NCBI GenBank assembly: GCA_036378435.1
Contig: DASUWK010000056.1
Location: forward strand, 1-64,000
Source of the DNA: DASUWK01 sp036378435
GTDB taxonomy: Bacteria > Chloroflexota > Dormibacteria > Dormibacterales > Dormibacteraceae
DNA length: 64,000 bases
Direction: 5' to 3'
Position 1 is the stretch's first letter; every line of letters starts with the position of its first letter. Shown piece after piece: positions 1-8,481 of this stretch. The notes beneath the pieces are model-generated. The model did not search any database and was not told the origin of the DNA. It saw only the letters and a program-made list of their open reading frames with translations. The translations under genes and the position numbers were made by a program.

Positions 1-95
1 TAATAGGGGTCGTTGGGGGTGGAGGTGAGCGCCACGACGCCGACCGGCAGAGCAGCCAGCATCAACGCGGCCACGCCTCCCGCAAGCCGCCGCAT
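1..95 (-). CDS. N-terminus of an exported protein, possibly subtilisin-like (cut by window edge)
   Basis: Reading leftwards from an ATG at 95, the first 31 codons are open to the window edge. They encode a signal peptide: MRRLAGG, then a hydrophobic run of Leu, Ala and Val to about residue 22. Next comes STPNDPY. TPNDPY close to the mature N-terminus is typical of thermitase-like S8 serine proteases, so a secreted subtilase is my guess, but no catalytic residue is inside the window. It lies about 60 nt downstream of the propeller/phosphoesterase gene on the same strand. Confidence 0.45.
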   Translation of the reverse strand, partial: MRRLAGGVAALMLAALPVGVVALTSTPNDPY

Positions 96-157
96 TCGGG
101 CCCATGCTAACGACGGGTACCCGCGCAACTGAACCCCGCGAACTCGCCGGAACGCCT

Positions 158-2746
158 CTAGCCGGCTTTGAAGAGGCTCCCGAAGCGCAGCCCGGACGCC
201 ATGAACGCGCGCCACTGCTGCGCCGGCGTGACGCCGTAGGCAGGATCCATGAGCCACCAGCCGTAGTCGCCGGCGGCATCCATCTGGCGGACGAAGGAGT
301 CGAAGCCCACCGCATCGACTCGGGTGAAATCGAACTTCCGCGTCGCCTGCGCAAACGGGCTCACCGGTGGGTTGAGAGTCGGCGGCACCTGCGGCGTCAG
401 CCAGGAGTAGATCGATGCGTCCGGCCTGTCCGTGAAGAGGTCGGTCATGGGCTTCACGGCGAGGTCGGTCTGCGAAAGCGGCGGCGCCCCGAAGATCAGC
501 TCGAACGTCCTCAGCATCGACGACATGTCGTAGTGCGCCGACGAGTGATACGAACGCTTTGCCCACGGGCTCGCGACCATGAAGATGCTGCGGTAGCCGC
601 TGACGTGGTCTGAGCCCGACTGGGGGTCGTCCTCGATCACGAAGACGGCCGTGTCCGGCCAGTACTGCGAGTGGGACAGGTAGTCGACCAGCTGCCCGGT
701 CGCGATGTCGTTGGTCGCGACCTGCGACTGGGGGTTCAGGTTGCCGGGCAGGCCGCCTGTCGTGTGGTCGTCCGGCAGCCAGAGGAAGCTGAAGTCGGCC
801 AGGCCCCGGGTGTCGACGTCGCGCTCGAACTCCTGCACCCGCAGGGTGTCCGGGTAGAGCCCCGAGTCGAGCCCGATAGGCACGAGCAGGTCGGTGTCCT
901 CGAGGATCTGCTCCAGGTTCGTCGGGCGCGCGCTGATGTCCGCGCCGTCATAGCCGCCGCTGTAGGCGCGCACCGAGTGCCCAGAGGCCGCGACGTCGGA
1001 GAAGATGTAGCCGTCACCCGGGTAGGCCACGTCGAAGGCGCCGTCCTGCGGGAAGAAGCCCGGCTCCTGGCTGGTCCAGAACTCGGTCGAGCCGTAGGTG
1101 CGCTGGGCGAAGTCCGACAGCTGTGACGCGTTCGCCCACTGGTGGCCGATGATGCTCGTCTCGACGTCAACGTAGAAGTTGTCCAGCAGCGCGTACTTCT
1201 GCGCCAGGGCATGGTTGTTCGGAGTGACCTCCTTGCCGTAGAAGAGGACCGCCGGCTTGCCGTCGCTGCACCTGTAGTTCTCGTTGGCCGCGTCATAAGT
1301 CGCCGTGGCGCCAGGGGTCCTGCAGGGCTGGCCGTTCCCTCCGGCGATGTCGCTGAACTCCTCGTCGTACGTCTTGTTCTCACGCAGCACGTAGACGACG
1401 TGCTTGATGTGCCGCAGCGGCGAGTCCTGCGCGGAGACGGCGCCTGGGAGCGTCGTCCAGTTGTTGTCCTGGTAGACCTCGTAGGTGTAGCCCGCGAGGT
1501 TGCTCAGGGCAGCGCTGACCGGCAGGTACCACATGCTGCCGTGAGGCGGCACGCCGCGGCCCTGGAAGAGGACGCCGTTCCCGCCGGCGCTGCCGCTGTT
1601 GGGGCCGTCGCCCTTGGCGTTGGTGTAGTAGAGGACCCCGTCCATGATCTGCAGGGCGCTCGGGTACCAGCCGGTCGGGATGTAGCCGAGCAGCGCGCGG
1701 CTGGGCTTCTTGGCCGTGACGTCGATGACGGCGATCGCGTTGTCGCCGCCCAGCGCCACGAAGAGGTAGTGCTGGTACAGGGCAAGCGCGCCGGGCGCGG
1801 AGCTGAACGGCGTCGCCGAGTGCTTGAGCGGAGGCGCCACGCTGACGCGCGCGACCTCGGTCATCGTCGTCATATCGACGAACGAGACGGCGTCGTCGTT
1901 CCCGTCCGTGACGTAGAGCCGGTGGTTGGCCGGATCCGCCAGCAGAGCGCTCGGGTGGCGTCCGACCTGGGCGACGCGTCCGGCCGTGGTGGGCAGCGGC
2001 GCGATGGTGTGCAGGTCGGTGTATCCCGCCGGGTTCAGGCTGGCGCCGGTCGGCGTGGTCGCGGCGCTGGCCGGCAGGAACTCGCTGACGGTGCCGTTGC
2101 CCCAATTGCTGACGTAGAGGCGATCGCCGGTTAGCGCGACGCCGTAGGGGTGGTCGCCGGTGGGCAGAGTCGTGACCGCGCTGCCCAGGCTGGTGTCGAG
2201 CACCGTGAGGTTGTTGCTCATGTCGTTCGCGACGTACAGCGTGTGCGGCGGGTTCTCACCCGGCTGGAAGGCGATCTGGGCCGGGAAGTAGCCGGTCGGC
2301 AGCGGCGTGCTCGAGGCTAGCGCGAACGGCACCGCCGAGCTCGGCCGCGTCAACTTCCAGATGCCGTCATAGGTGCCGGCGCTGAGGAAGAGGGTGTTGT
2401 CGTCTGCGAATGCGAGGCCCGCGAAGGTCGGCTTGTTCAGGTCCAGGTGCTGAACGACGCTGTTGGTGGCCGGGTCGACGATCGTCACCGACTTGGTGTC
2501 GTTGCCGCTGTCTGACGTCGCCATCAGCTTCCCGTCGGGCGAGACCGCGATCGACTGCGGGAGCAGCCCGAAGGTGTCCCCGTTGGCCGCGGGCTTCACC
2601 TCGGCGCCGGCGGGCGTCAGCGCGCCTCCGGTCGGGAGCGCCGTCGCCGTCTGGGCGCGCGGCTGCCGGGCGAGAACGCTGGGCAGCGCGGCGCCGGCCG
2701 CGAGCACCAACGCCAGGACGATGAACCCCCGCAGTCGTTTGCTCAA
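158..2746 (-). CDS. Exported YncE-type beta-propeller fused to a phosphoesterase domain
   Basis: 862 residues. A signal peptide (about residues 1-27) is followed by a beta-propeller to about residue 430, with repeats of the kind AVSPDGKLMATSDSG and VTIVDPATN typical of YncE/YVTN propellers. A phosphoesterase-family domain (phospholipase C/acid phosphatase superfamily, PF04185 type) follows at about 450-790, with VVYVLRENKTYDE at its start, then GHQWANASQ, VIEDDPQSGSDHV and HYDMSSMLRT. The architecture matches proteins annotated as bifunctional YncE/alkaline phosphatase family. It probably acts outside the membrane on a phosphoester; the substrate is unknown. Transcribed towards the edge gene at 1-95. 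Confidence 0.88.
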   Translation of the reverse strand: MSKRLRGFIVLALVLAAGAALPSVLARQPRAQTATALPTGGALTPAGAEVKPAANGDTFGLLPQSIAVSPDGKLMATSDSGNDTKSVTIVDPATNSVVQHLDLNKPTFAGLAFADDNTLFLSAGTYDGIWKLTRPSSAVPFALASSTPLPTGYFPAQIAFQPGENPPHTLYVANDMSNNLTVLDTSLGSAVTTLPTGDHPYGVALTGDRLYVSNWGNGTVSEFLPASAATTPTGASLNPAGYTDLHTIAPLPTTAGRVAQVGRHPSALLADPANHRLYVTDGNDDAVSFVDMTTMTEVARVSVAPPLKHSATPFSSAPGALALYQHYLFVALGGDNAIAVIDVTAKKPSRALLGYIPTGWYPSALQIMDGVLYYTNAKGDGPNSGSAGGNGVLFQGRGVPPHGSMWYLPVSAALSNLAGYTYEVYQDNNWTTLPGAVSAQDSPLRHIKHVVYVLRENKTYDEEFSDIAGGNGQPCRTPGATATYDAANENYRCSDGKPAVLFYGKEVTPNNHALAQKYALLDNFYVDVETSIIGHQWANASQLSDFAQRTYGSTEFWTSQEPGFFPQDGAFDVAYPGDGYIFSDVAASGHSVRAYSGGYDGADISARPTNLEQILEDTDLLVPIGLDSGLYPDTLRVQEFERDVDTRGLADFSFLWLPDDHTTGGLPGNLNPQSQVATNDIATGQLVDYLSHSQYWPDTAVFVIEDDPQSGSDHVSGYRSIFMVASPWAKRSYHSSAHYDMSSMLRTFELIFGAPPLSQTDLAVKPMTDLFTDRPDASIYSWLTPQVPPTLNPPVSPFAQATRKFDFTRVDAVGFDSFVRQMDAAGDYGWWLMDPAYGVTPAQQWRAFMASGLRFGSLFKAG

Positions 2747-2838
2747 AGTTGTCTACGCGCCTGGGCGCTATTCAGACATGCGCGATATCACGGTTAAGAG
2801 TCAAGGCCTGATCGGACGGCTCGCGCCGGCCGTTGAGG

Positions 2839-4668
2839 TCAGAGGTGGGAGGTCAGCGCCGTCCAGATGAGCTGGGCGTATACCTGCGCGCCCTCGGGCC
2901 GCAGGTGGAGTCCGTCGTCCCAGAAGTACTCAGGATGGCTGCTGCTGGCCGCCGCCCAGTTGACCAGGACGGCGTTCGGATACTGCTGCGGCGCGGCGTC
3001 GATCAGCTGGTTGTTGGCCGCCGTCCAGGGCTCGTCCTCTTTCAAGTTCACGAAGACCACGAGCCGGGCCGAGCTCAGCGTCTTCATGAACGCGCTGAGC
3101 TGGTCGGAGGTGAACGTGCCGTTGTTGCCGAGGTCGACCACGACCGCGCCGTCGAGACGGCCGCTCGGCTGGAGCCCCTCGAGGACCTGGAGGCCCGTCT
3201 GGACCTGGCGCCCTTCGCGGGCGTCGATCTCGATGCCCGGGATGGCGTGGGCCATGGCGGGCGCGGCGCCCACCATCACCGAGTCGCCGACCGCAACGAT
3301 CGGCAAGGTGGGCAGCGTCGGCGAGGGACTCGGCACGGGCGACGGGGGCGGTGTCGGCCACCGGGTGGCGAGGTCAGGGCGGACCGCCGTCAGGCCGGCC
3401 GCCTGGACGCTGCCCACGGTGTTCACCGCGATGCGAGCGAGGTAGGCCGGCCGTGCCGGCGTCGGAGCCATGGCCACCACCAGCACCAGCGCGGCCGTCG
3501 CGGCGGCGGCCAGGCCTCCCGCCGGGACCAGGCGGCGCCGCGTCGCGGCGGGCGCGGGCCGGTCGGCTCCGAGCAGGCCGCGCAGCCCGTTGCGCCTGAT
3601 CGGCATCTCGACGAAGCAGTACGAGACCTCGGCACAGAGGACGGCGGCGGCGACGGCGACTGGCGCCCACACCGGCGAGAAGCCGACCAGGACCAGCGCC
3701 GGCCAGTGCCACAGGTAAAGGGAGTAGGAGCGTGTCCCGAGCCAGCGGAGGGGCCCGGTGTCGAGGACCCGCGTGAGCGTGCTCCCGGCTGGGTGCGTGA
3801 CGCCGACGATCAGGGCGGCCGTCAGGACCGCCACGATGCCCAGTCCGCCCTCGTAGAGGTGGCCGGAAGCCTGGTTGATGAGCGCGAACGCGGCCAGGAG
3901 GCCGGCCAGCGATGACGCGGTGAGGGCCTGGGCAAACGGCCGCGAGGTCAGGGCGCGGCGCAGGCCGCGGCCGCGGCGCAGGCGAGCCCCGGGCCGCCAG
4001 ACGAAGGCGAGCGCGCTGCCGAGGAGCAGGCCCGCGGAATGGGTCCCGGTGTTGTAGTAGACCGCGGACGGATCGGCGCCACCCCGGTAGAGGAAGGCGC
4101 CGGCTGCGGAGCCGGCCACCGCGCCCAGGACCAGGAGCACGGGCGCCAGCCGGCGCAGCCGGGCGACCAGGAAGAAGAGCAGCGGCCAGAGCAGGTAGAA
4201 CTGCTCCTCGACCCCAAGCGACCAGAGGTGGAGGAAGGGTGACGGGTGGCCCGCCGTCTCGAAGTAGGGCTGCGACCCGAAGAGGAACCACCAGTTGGCG
4301 GCGTAGCCGAAGGCCGCCAGGGCGTCGAGACGCACCGCCGCGACCTGCGCCGGGCGGGCGATCAGCCAGGCCAGGAGGACCGCGGCCAGGCAGAGGTAGA
4401 GGGCGGGCAGGATCCGGCGCGCCCGCCGTCGCCAGAAGGCGACGAAGTCGATGCGGGGCTTGCGGCGGCGTCTCCACTCCGCCAGCAGCAGGGAGGTGAT
4501 GAGGAACCCGCTGAGGACGAAGAAAACGTCGACACCCAGGAATCCGCCACCCAGCCAGGTGGCGCCGGCGTGGAAGAGGACCACCGCCGCGACCGCCAGC
4601 GCACGCAGTCCATCGAGCCCAGGACTGTGACGTAGCTGAATCGAGGCTCTGGTCCGCGGCGCGGCCAA
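2839..4668 (-). CDS. Membrane O-acyltransferase (acyltransferase 3) with C-terminal SGNH domain
   Basis: 609 residues. An OafA/OatA-type acyltransferase 3 membrane domain fills residues 1 to about 370. It has the family motif PGLDGLRALAV near the start, FLGVDVFFVLSGFLI, and about ten hydrophobic helices. A Pro/Ser-rich linker leads to an SGNH hydrolase-like domain with GDSVMVG near residue 459 and the DGLHLRPEG block (Asp and His) near the end. OatA-like enzymes move acetyl groups across the membrane onto peptidoglycan or envelope glycans; the acceptor cannot be read here. The start is TTG at 4668, just before the conserved motif. It diverges from the cyclase/ATPase gene, leaving about 117 nt for promoters. 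Confidence 0.92.
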   Translation of the reverse strand: MAAPRTRASIQLRHSPGLDGLRALAVAAVVLFHAGATWLGGGFLGVDVFFVLSGFLITSLLLAEWRRRRKPRIDFVAFWRRRARRILPALYLCLAAVLLAWLIARPAQVAAVRLDALAAFGYAANWWFLFGSQPYFETAGHPSPFLHLWSLGVEEQFYLLWPLLFFLVARLRRLAPVLLVLGAVAGSAAGAFLYRGGADPSAVYYNTGTHSAGLLLGSALAFVWRPGARLRRGRGLRRALTSRPFAQALTASSLAGLLAAFALINQASGHLYEGGLGIVAVLTAALIVGVTHPAGSTLTRVLDTGPLRWLGTRSYSLYLWHWPALVLVGFSPVWAPVAVAAAVLCAEVSYCFVEMPIRRNGLRGLLGADRPAPAATRRRLVPAGGLAAAATAALVLVVAMAPTPARPAYLARIAVNTVGSVQAAGLTAVRPDLATRWPTPPPSPVPSPSPTLPTLPIVAVGDSVMVGAAPAMAHAIPGIEIDAREGRQVQTGLQVLEGLQPSGRLDGAVVVDLGNNGTFTSDQLSAFMKTLSSARLVVFVNLKEDEPWTAANNQLIDAAPQQYPNAVLVNWAAASSSHPEYFWDDGLHLRPEGAQVYAQLIWTALTSHL

Positions 4669-4785
4669 CGGTGGCTAAATGTTGACGCTCTCGGGGCCCA
4701 AATGGAAGGGGCAGTTTTGGGGTCGGCGCGGAGCCCGCCGACCCGTCGCCACGTGCAGGCTCCCGGCGGTAAGCTTCCGCACGCC

Positions 4786-7700
4786 TTGCGCTGCTCGAGC
4801 TGTGGCCACGACAACCCGGCGGAATTCAAGTTCTGCGGGGAGTGCGGGGCGCCGCTCTCGGCGACCTGTCCCTCCTGCGGGTCGGCGGTCACCGCCGGCC
4901 TCAAGTTCTGTGGGGCGTGCGGCTTTGCCCTCGGAGGCAGGCCGGCCGCAACGACCGTCCCCAGCGACGGGGTACCGGCGGGCGCGCGACCGGTGAGCAG
5001 CGAGCCGGCGGCCGAGCGTCGCCTGGTCACGGTTCTGTTCGCGGATCTGGTCGGCTTCACCGCAACCTCGGAGACCCGTGACCCCGAGGAGGTTCGCGAG
5101 TTCCTGAGCCGCTACTTTGCCATCTCGAGGCGCCTCGTCGAGCTGTATGGGGGCACCGTCGAGAAGTACATCGGCGACGCCGTCGTCGCGTTTTGGGGAG
5201 CAACTTCCGCGCGCGAGGACGACGCCGAGCGCGCGGTCCGCGCAGCCCTCGATCTCGTGCAGGCAGTGGCGTCCATGGGGGAGGACGAGAACCTGCCGAG
5301 CCTGCAGGCACGCGCCGCGGTCCTCACCGGTGAGGCGGCGGTGACGGTAGGCAGCGTGACCGAGGGCATGGTCCACGGCGACGTCGTGAACACGGCAAGC
5401 CGTGTTCAGGGTCTCGCGGCAGCTGGGACCGTGCTGGCAGGCGACATCACCAAGCGTCTCAGCGAGGGGGCCGTCGTGTACGAGGACGCCGGGGTCCACG
5501 AGGTCAAAGGCCGGGAGGAACCTGTGCACGCATGGAGGGCCCTCCGCGTCGTCGCAGCCCGTGGTGGCTCACAGCGCTTCAACGGCCTGGAGCCGCCCTT
5601 TGTCGGGCGGGACCGCGAGCTCCGGCTGCTTAAAGAGCTGTTCCACGCCGGGGTTGATGACGGCAAGGCCCAGCTCGCTTCGATCACCGGCATCGCCGGC
5701 ATCGGCAAAAGCCGGCTTGCCTGGGAGTTCTTCAAGTACATCGACGGCGTGGTGGACCGCATCCTCTGGCACGCCGGCCGCTGCCTCGCCTATGGCGAGG
5801 GCATCACCTACTGGGCCCTGGCCGAGATGGTGAGGATGCGCGTACGCATCCTCGAGGGCGAGGTCGGCGAGATGGCCCTGGGAAAGCTGCACGAGGCGGT
5901 CGAGGCAGTCGTGCCGGACGACCAGGAGAGACGCTGGATCGAGCCTCGTCTGGCGCAGCTGATCGGGCTCGCCGAGGCCGTGAGCAGCGACAGGCAGGAT
6001 CTCTTCGCCGCCTGGCGAAGGTTCTTCGAGCGCCTGTCCGAAGAGGCGCCGGTCATCCTCGTCTTCGAGGACATGCAGTGGGCGGACCCAAGCCTGGTGG
6101 AATTCGTGGAGTACCTGCTCGACTGGTCTCGCAACTACCGCCTCTTCGTCGTCACCCTGGGCCGGACGGGCGAATCTGAGAACAGGCTGGGACGCGGCCA
6201 GACTTCGATTCATCTGGAGCCGCTCGCCCGCCCGGCGATGGAGAAGCTGATATCCGCTGTCGTCCCCGGCCTGCACGAAGAGCCGCGGAACCGGGTCCTC
6301 GATCAGGCGCAAGGGGTGCCGCTTTACGCGGTGGAAACCATCCGCATGCTGCTGGACCGGGGACTGCTCGTCGAAGAAGGGTCCACGTACCGGCCGGTCG
6401 GGAACATAGACGAGCTCGACATACCGGAGACGCTGCACACGCTCATCGCCGCCCGGCTCGACGGCCTCTCCGGCGACGAACGCCGATTGATCCAGACCGC
6501 CGCCGTACTCGGGAAGACATTCACCACCGCCGGACTCCAGTTCGTGCTCGAGGCCACCGAGTACGAGGTGCTCGAGCTGCTGACCGGCCTCATGCGCAAA
6601 GAAGTCGTGACCGTCGAGGCGTCACCCACCTCGCCTGAGCGTGGGCAGTACGGCTTTCTCCAGGATCTCGTACGGCAAGTGGCCTACGACACCTTGGGCC
6701 GGCGCGAGCGGCGGGACCTGCACCTGAAGGTAGCGGCGTTTCTAGAGCAGAGCTTCGAGGAGGACCGGGACGAAGTCATCGAAGTGCTCGCCTCGCATTA
6801 CCTGCAGGCCTACAAGGCCGATGAGGGCGCTGCCGACGCGGCGGAGATCAAGTCCAAAGCCAAGGAGATGCTGCTCGGCGCCGGCGACCGGGCAGGCGCC
6901 CTGGGCGCGGCCGAGGAGGCCCAGTCCTACTACGAGCAGGCGTTAGAGCTCATCGACTCAGCGGTGGAGCGAGCTGCATTGCTGGACCGCGCGGGCCTGA
7001 TGGCGTGGCGCCGAGGGCTGGCCCACATTGCCCGTCAGCGCTTCGAAGAGGCGATCGCGCTGTTGGAGGCGGCTGGCGATGTCCACGCCGCAGCCCTGGC
7101 CGAGTCGCACCTGGCCGAAATCGAGCGGTATGAGGGCCGCCTCCACGAGGGTGCGGCCCGGCTCGAAAAGGCTCTCGAGGTGCTGGCCGGCCAGGAGGCG
7201 GACGAGGCGAGCGCGTGGGTCTACGCCCAGCTCGGTCGCCTTCTGATCCTGGCCAGCGAGCCGGAGAAGGCGGCGCCGCCTCTGGAGAAGGCGCTCAAAC
7301 TCGCCGAGGAGCTCGAGCTTCCTCAAGTGTTTGCCGAGGCGCTGAACTCGAAGGCGATCACCCTCATGGGCGACGGTCGCCTGAGCGAGGCACTTGTGCT
7401 GCAGCGGGCGGCGCTGAACATCGCCCTCGAGAACGGCTTCTCTAACGCAGCCCTGCGTTCTTACAACAACCTGATGGTCTCGCTCGTAGCGCTCGACCGT
7501 TTCGAAGAGGTCATCGAGCCCGGCAGGGAGTCGCTCGAGCTGGCGCGCCGCATCGGCGATCGCCAGGAGGAGCTCAACATCATCGTCAGCGGATGTCAGT
7601 CGCTCGTTCTCACGGGGCGCTGGGACCAGGCCCTGACCACCGCGGGCGAAGCAGAGGCGATGGCCGGATCCTCGCTGTCGCAGGCGGGCTGGAGCGCGGC

Positions 7701-8370
7701 CGAGCTGGCCTGGCTCTCCATCGTCGACGCCGCGCGTGGCGACCTGCAGAAAGCGCACGATCGCCTTTCGGAGCCGCTCCTACAACACGAACAGGCAGAG
7801 CTGCGCGAAGCCGTCCGCGGCCTGAAGGCACGATTGCTGAACCAGGAGGGCCGGCACGCCGAGGCCTTTGATCTGGTCCAGGGAACGGCATCGAGCAGCA
7901 CGCTCCCGCCGCAGAGCTGGGCCTACAAACTTTGCTGGTCGCAGGCGGTTGAGAGCGCGCTTGGCCTCGGTCAAGATCGCGTCGTCGAAGAACTGCTGCG
8001 CCGTGCGCGAAGCTTACGCCGCGGTCTGGTGACGCCTTACCTTGGCTCGCAGGTCGCCCGATACGAAGCCAGGTTCGCGGCCTCGCAGGGCAACCCGGGT
8101 TGGGAGGCTGGACTTAAGAGCGCCACGGCCGTGCTCCGGGAGGCCGGCCTGCCATTCGAGCTCGCGATCTGCCTTTTCGACCTGGCCGAGTCGTATGCGT
8201 CGGCAGGCCGCCGGGATGAGGCCGGCGATGCTTTCAGGGAAGCGGCCGAGATCTTCGGCCGCCTCGGCGCCACCGCTTGGCTGGAACGAATTGGGCAGGG
8301 CGCGGTGTCGATGGGCGCCGAAACGTTCAAGTTGGCTGGGGAGGTAGGACTCGAACCTACGATCTCCTGA
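4786..8370 (+). CDS. Zinc-ribbon, class III adenylyl cyclase, STAND ATPase and TPR regulator
   Basis: About 1,194 residues from TTG 4786; an in-frame ATG at 4702 would add 28 poorly structured residues. TTG is preferred because it puts the two Cys4 zinc ribbons (CSSCG/CGECG, CPSCG/CGACG) at the N-terminus, as is usual for this family. A class III nucleotide cyclase domain follows (about residues 80-260) with both metal Asp motifs, FADLVGFT and KYIGDAVVAF. An AAA/STAND ATPase comes next (GIAGIGKS near 304, Walker B LVFEDMQWAD near 425), then a long TPR region to the end. This is likely a cytoplasmic signalling protein; the signal is unknown. The last 38 nt run antisense through tRNA-Gln. Confidence 0.9.
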   Translation: MRCSSCGHDNPAEFKFCGECGAPLSATCPSCGSAVTAGLKFCGACGFALGGRPAATTVPSDGVPAGARPVSSEPAAERRLVTVLFADLVGFTATSETRDPEEVREFLSRYFAISRRLVELYGGTVEKYIGDAVVAFWGATSAREDDAERAVRAALDLVQAVASMGEDENLPSLQARAAVLTGEAAVTVGSVTEGMVHGDVVNTASRVQGLAAAGTVLAGDITKRLSEGAVVYEDAGVHEVKGREEPVHAWRALRVVAARGGSQRFNGLEPPFVGRDRELRLLKELFHAGVDDGKAQLASITGIAGIGKSRLAWEFFKYIDGVVDRILWHAGRCLAYGEGITYWALAEMVRMRVRILEGEVGEMALGKLHEAVEAVVPDDQERRWIEPRLAQLIGLAEAVSSDRQDLFAAWRRFFERLSEEAPVILVFEDMQWADPSLVEFVEYLLDWSRNYRLFVVTLGRTGESENRLGRGQTSIHLEPLARPAMEKLISAVVPGLHEEPRNRVLDQAQGVPLYAVETIRMLLDRGLLVEEGSTYRPVGNIDELDIPETLHTLIAARLDGLSGDERRLIQTAAVLGKTFTTAGLQFVLEATEYEVLELLTGLMRKEVVTVEASPTSPERGQYGFLQDLVRQVAYDTLGRRERRDLHLKVAAFLEQSFEEDRDEVIEVLASHYLQAYKADEGAADAAEIKSKAKEMLLGAGDRAGALGAAEEAQSYYEQALELIDSAVERAALLDRAGLMAWRRGLAHIARQRFEEAIALLEAAGDVHAAALAESHLAEIERYEGRLHEGAARLEKALEVLAGQEADEASAWVYAQLGRLLILASEPEKAAPPLEKALKLAEELELPQVFAEALNSKAITLMGDGRLSEALVLQRAALNIALENGFSNAALRSYNNLMVSLVALDRFEEVIEPGRESLELARRIGDRQEELNIIVSGCQSLVLTGRWDQALTTAGEAEAMAGSSLSQAGWSAAELAWLSIVDAARGDLQKAHDRLSEPLLQHEQAELREAVRGLKARLLNQEGRHAEAFDLVQGTASSSTLPPQSWAYKLCWSQAVESALGLGQDRVVEELLRRARSLRRGLVTPYLGSQVARYEARFAASQGNPGWEAGLKSATAVLREAGLPFELAICLFDLAESYASAGRRDEAGDAFREAAEIFGRLGATAWLERIGQGAVSMGAETFKLAGEVGLEPTIS

Positions 8371-8408
8371 TCCAGAGTCAGGCGCCTTACCAGCTTGGCC
8401 ACTCCCCA
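8333..8408 (-). tRNA. tRNA-Gln (CTG)
   Basis: 76 nt including an encoded CCA. The acceptor stem TGGGGAG pairs perfectly with CTCCCCA. The anticodon stem CCTGA/TCAGG encloses the loop CTCTGGA, giving anticodon CTG, which reads CAG. The T-arm has GGTTCGAGTCC. Its 3' half overlaps the last 38 nt of the cyclase/ATPase gene, which lies on the opposite strand. Confidence 0.97.
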
Positions 8409-8422
8409 GTGAGGCGGTGCCT

Positions 8423-8428
8423 ATTCTA
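8423..8428 (-). promoter_or_regulatory. Possible -10 box of tRNA-Gln
   Basis: TAGAAT on the minus strand lies 14 nt upstream of the mature tRNA 5' end, a reasonable distance for a short leader. No convincing -35 is visible 17 nt further upstream, so this is weak. Confidence 0.3.
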
Positions 8429-8481
8429 GGCATGCCATTTCGACCCTCCAGAAGTCGACCGCGCCCTCAGTAGCCCGCGAG

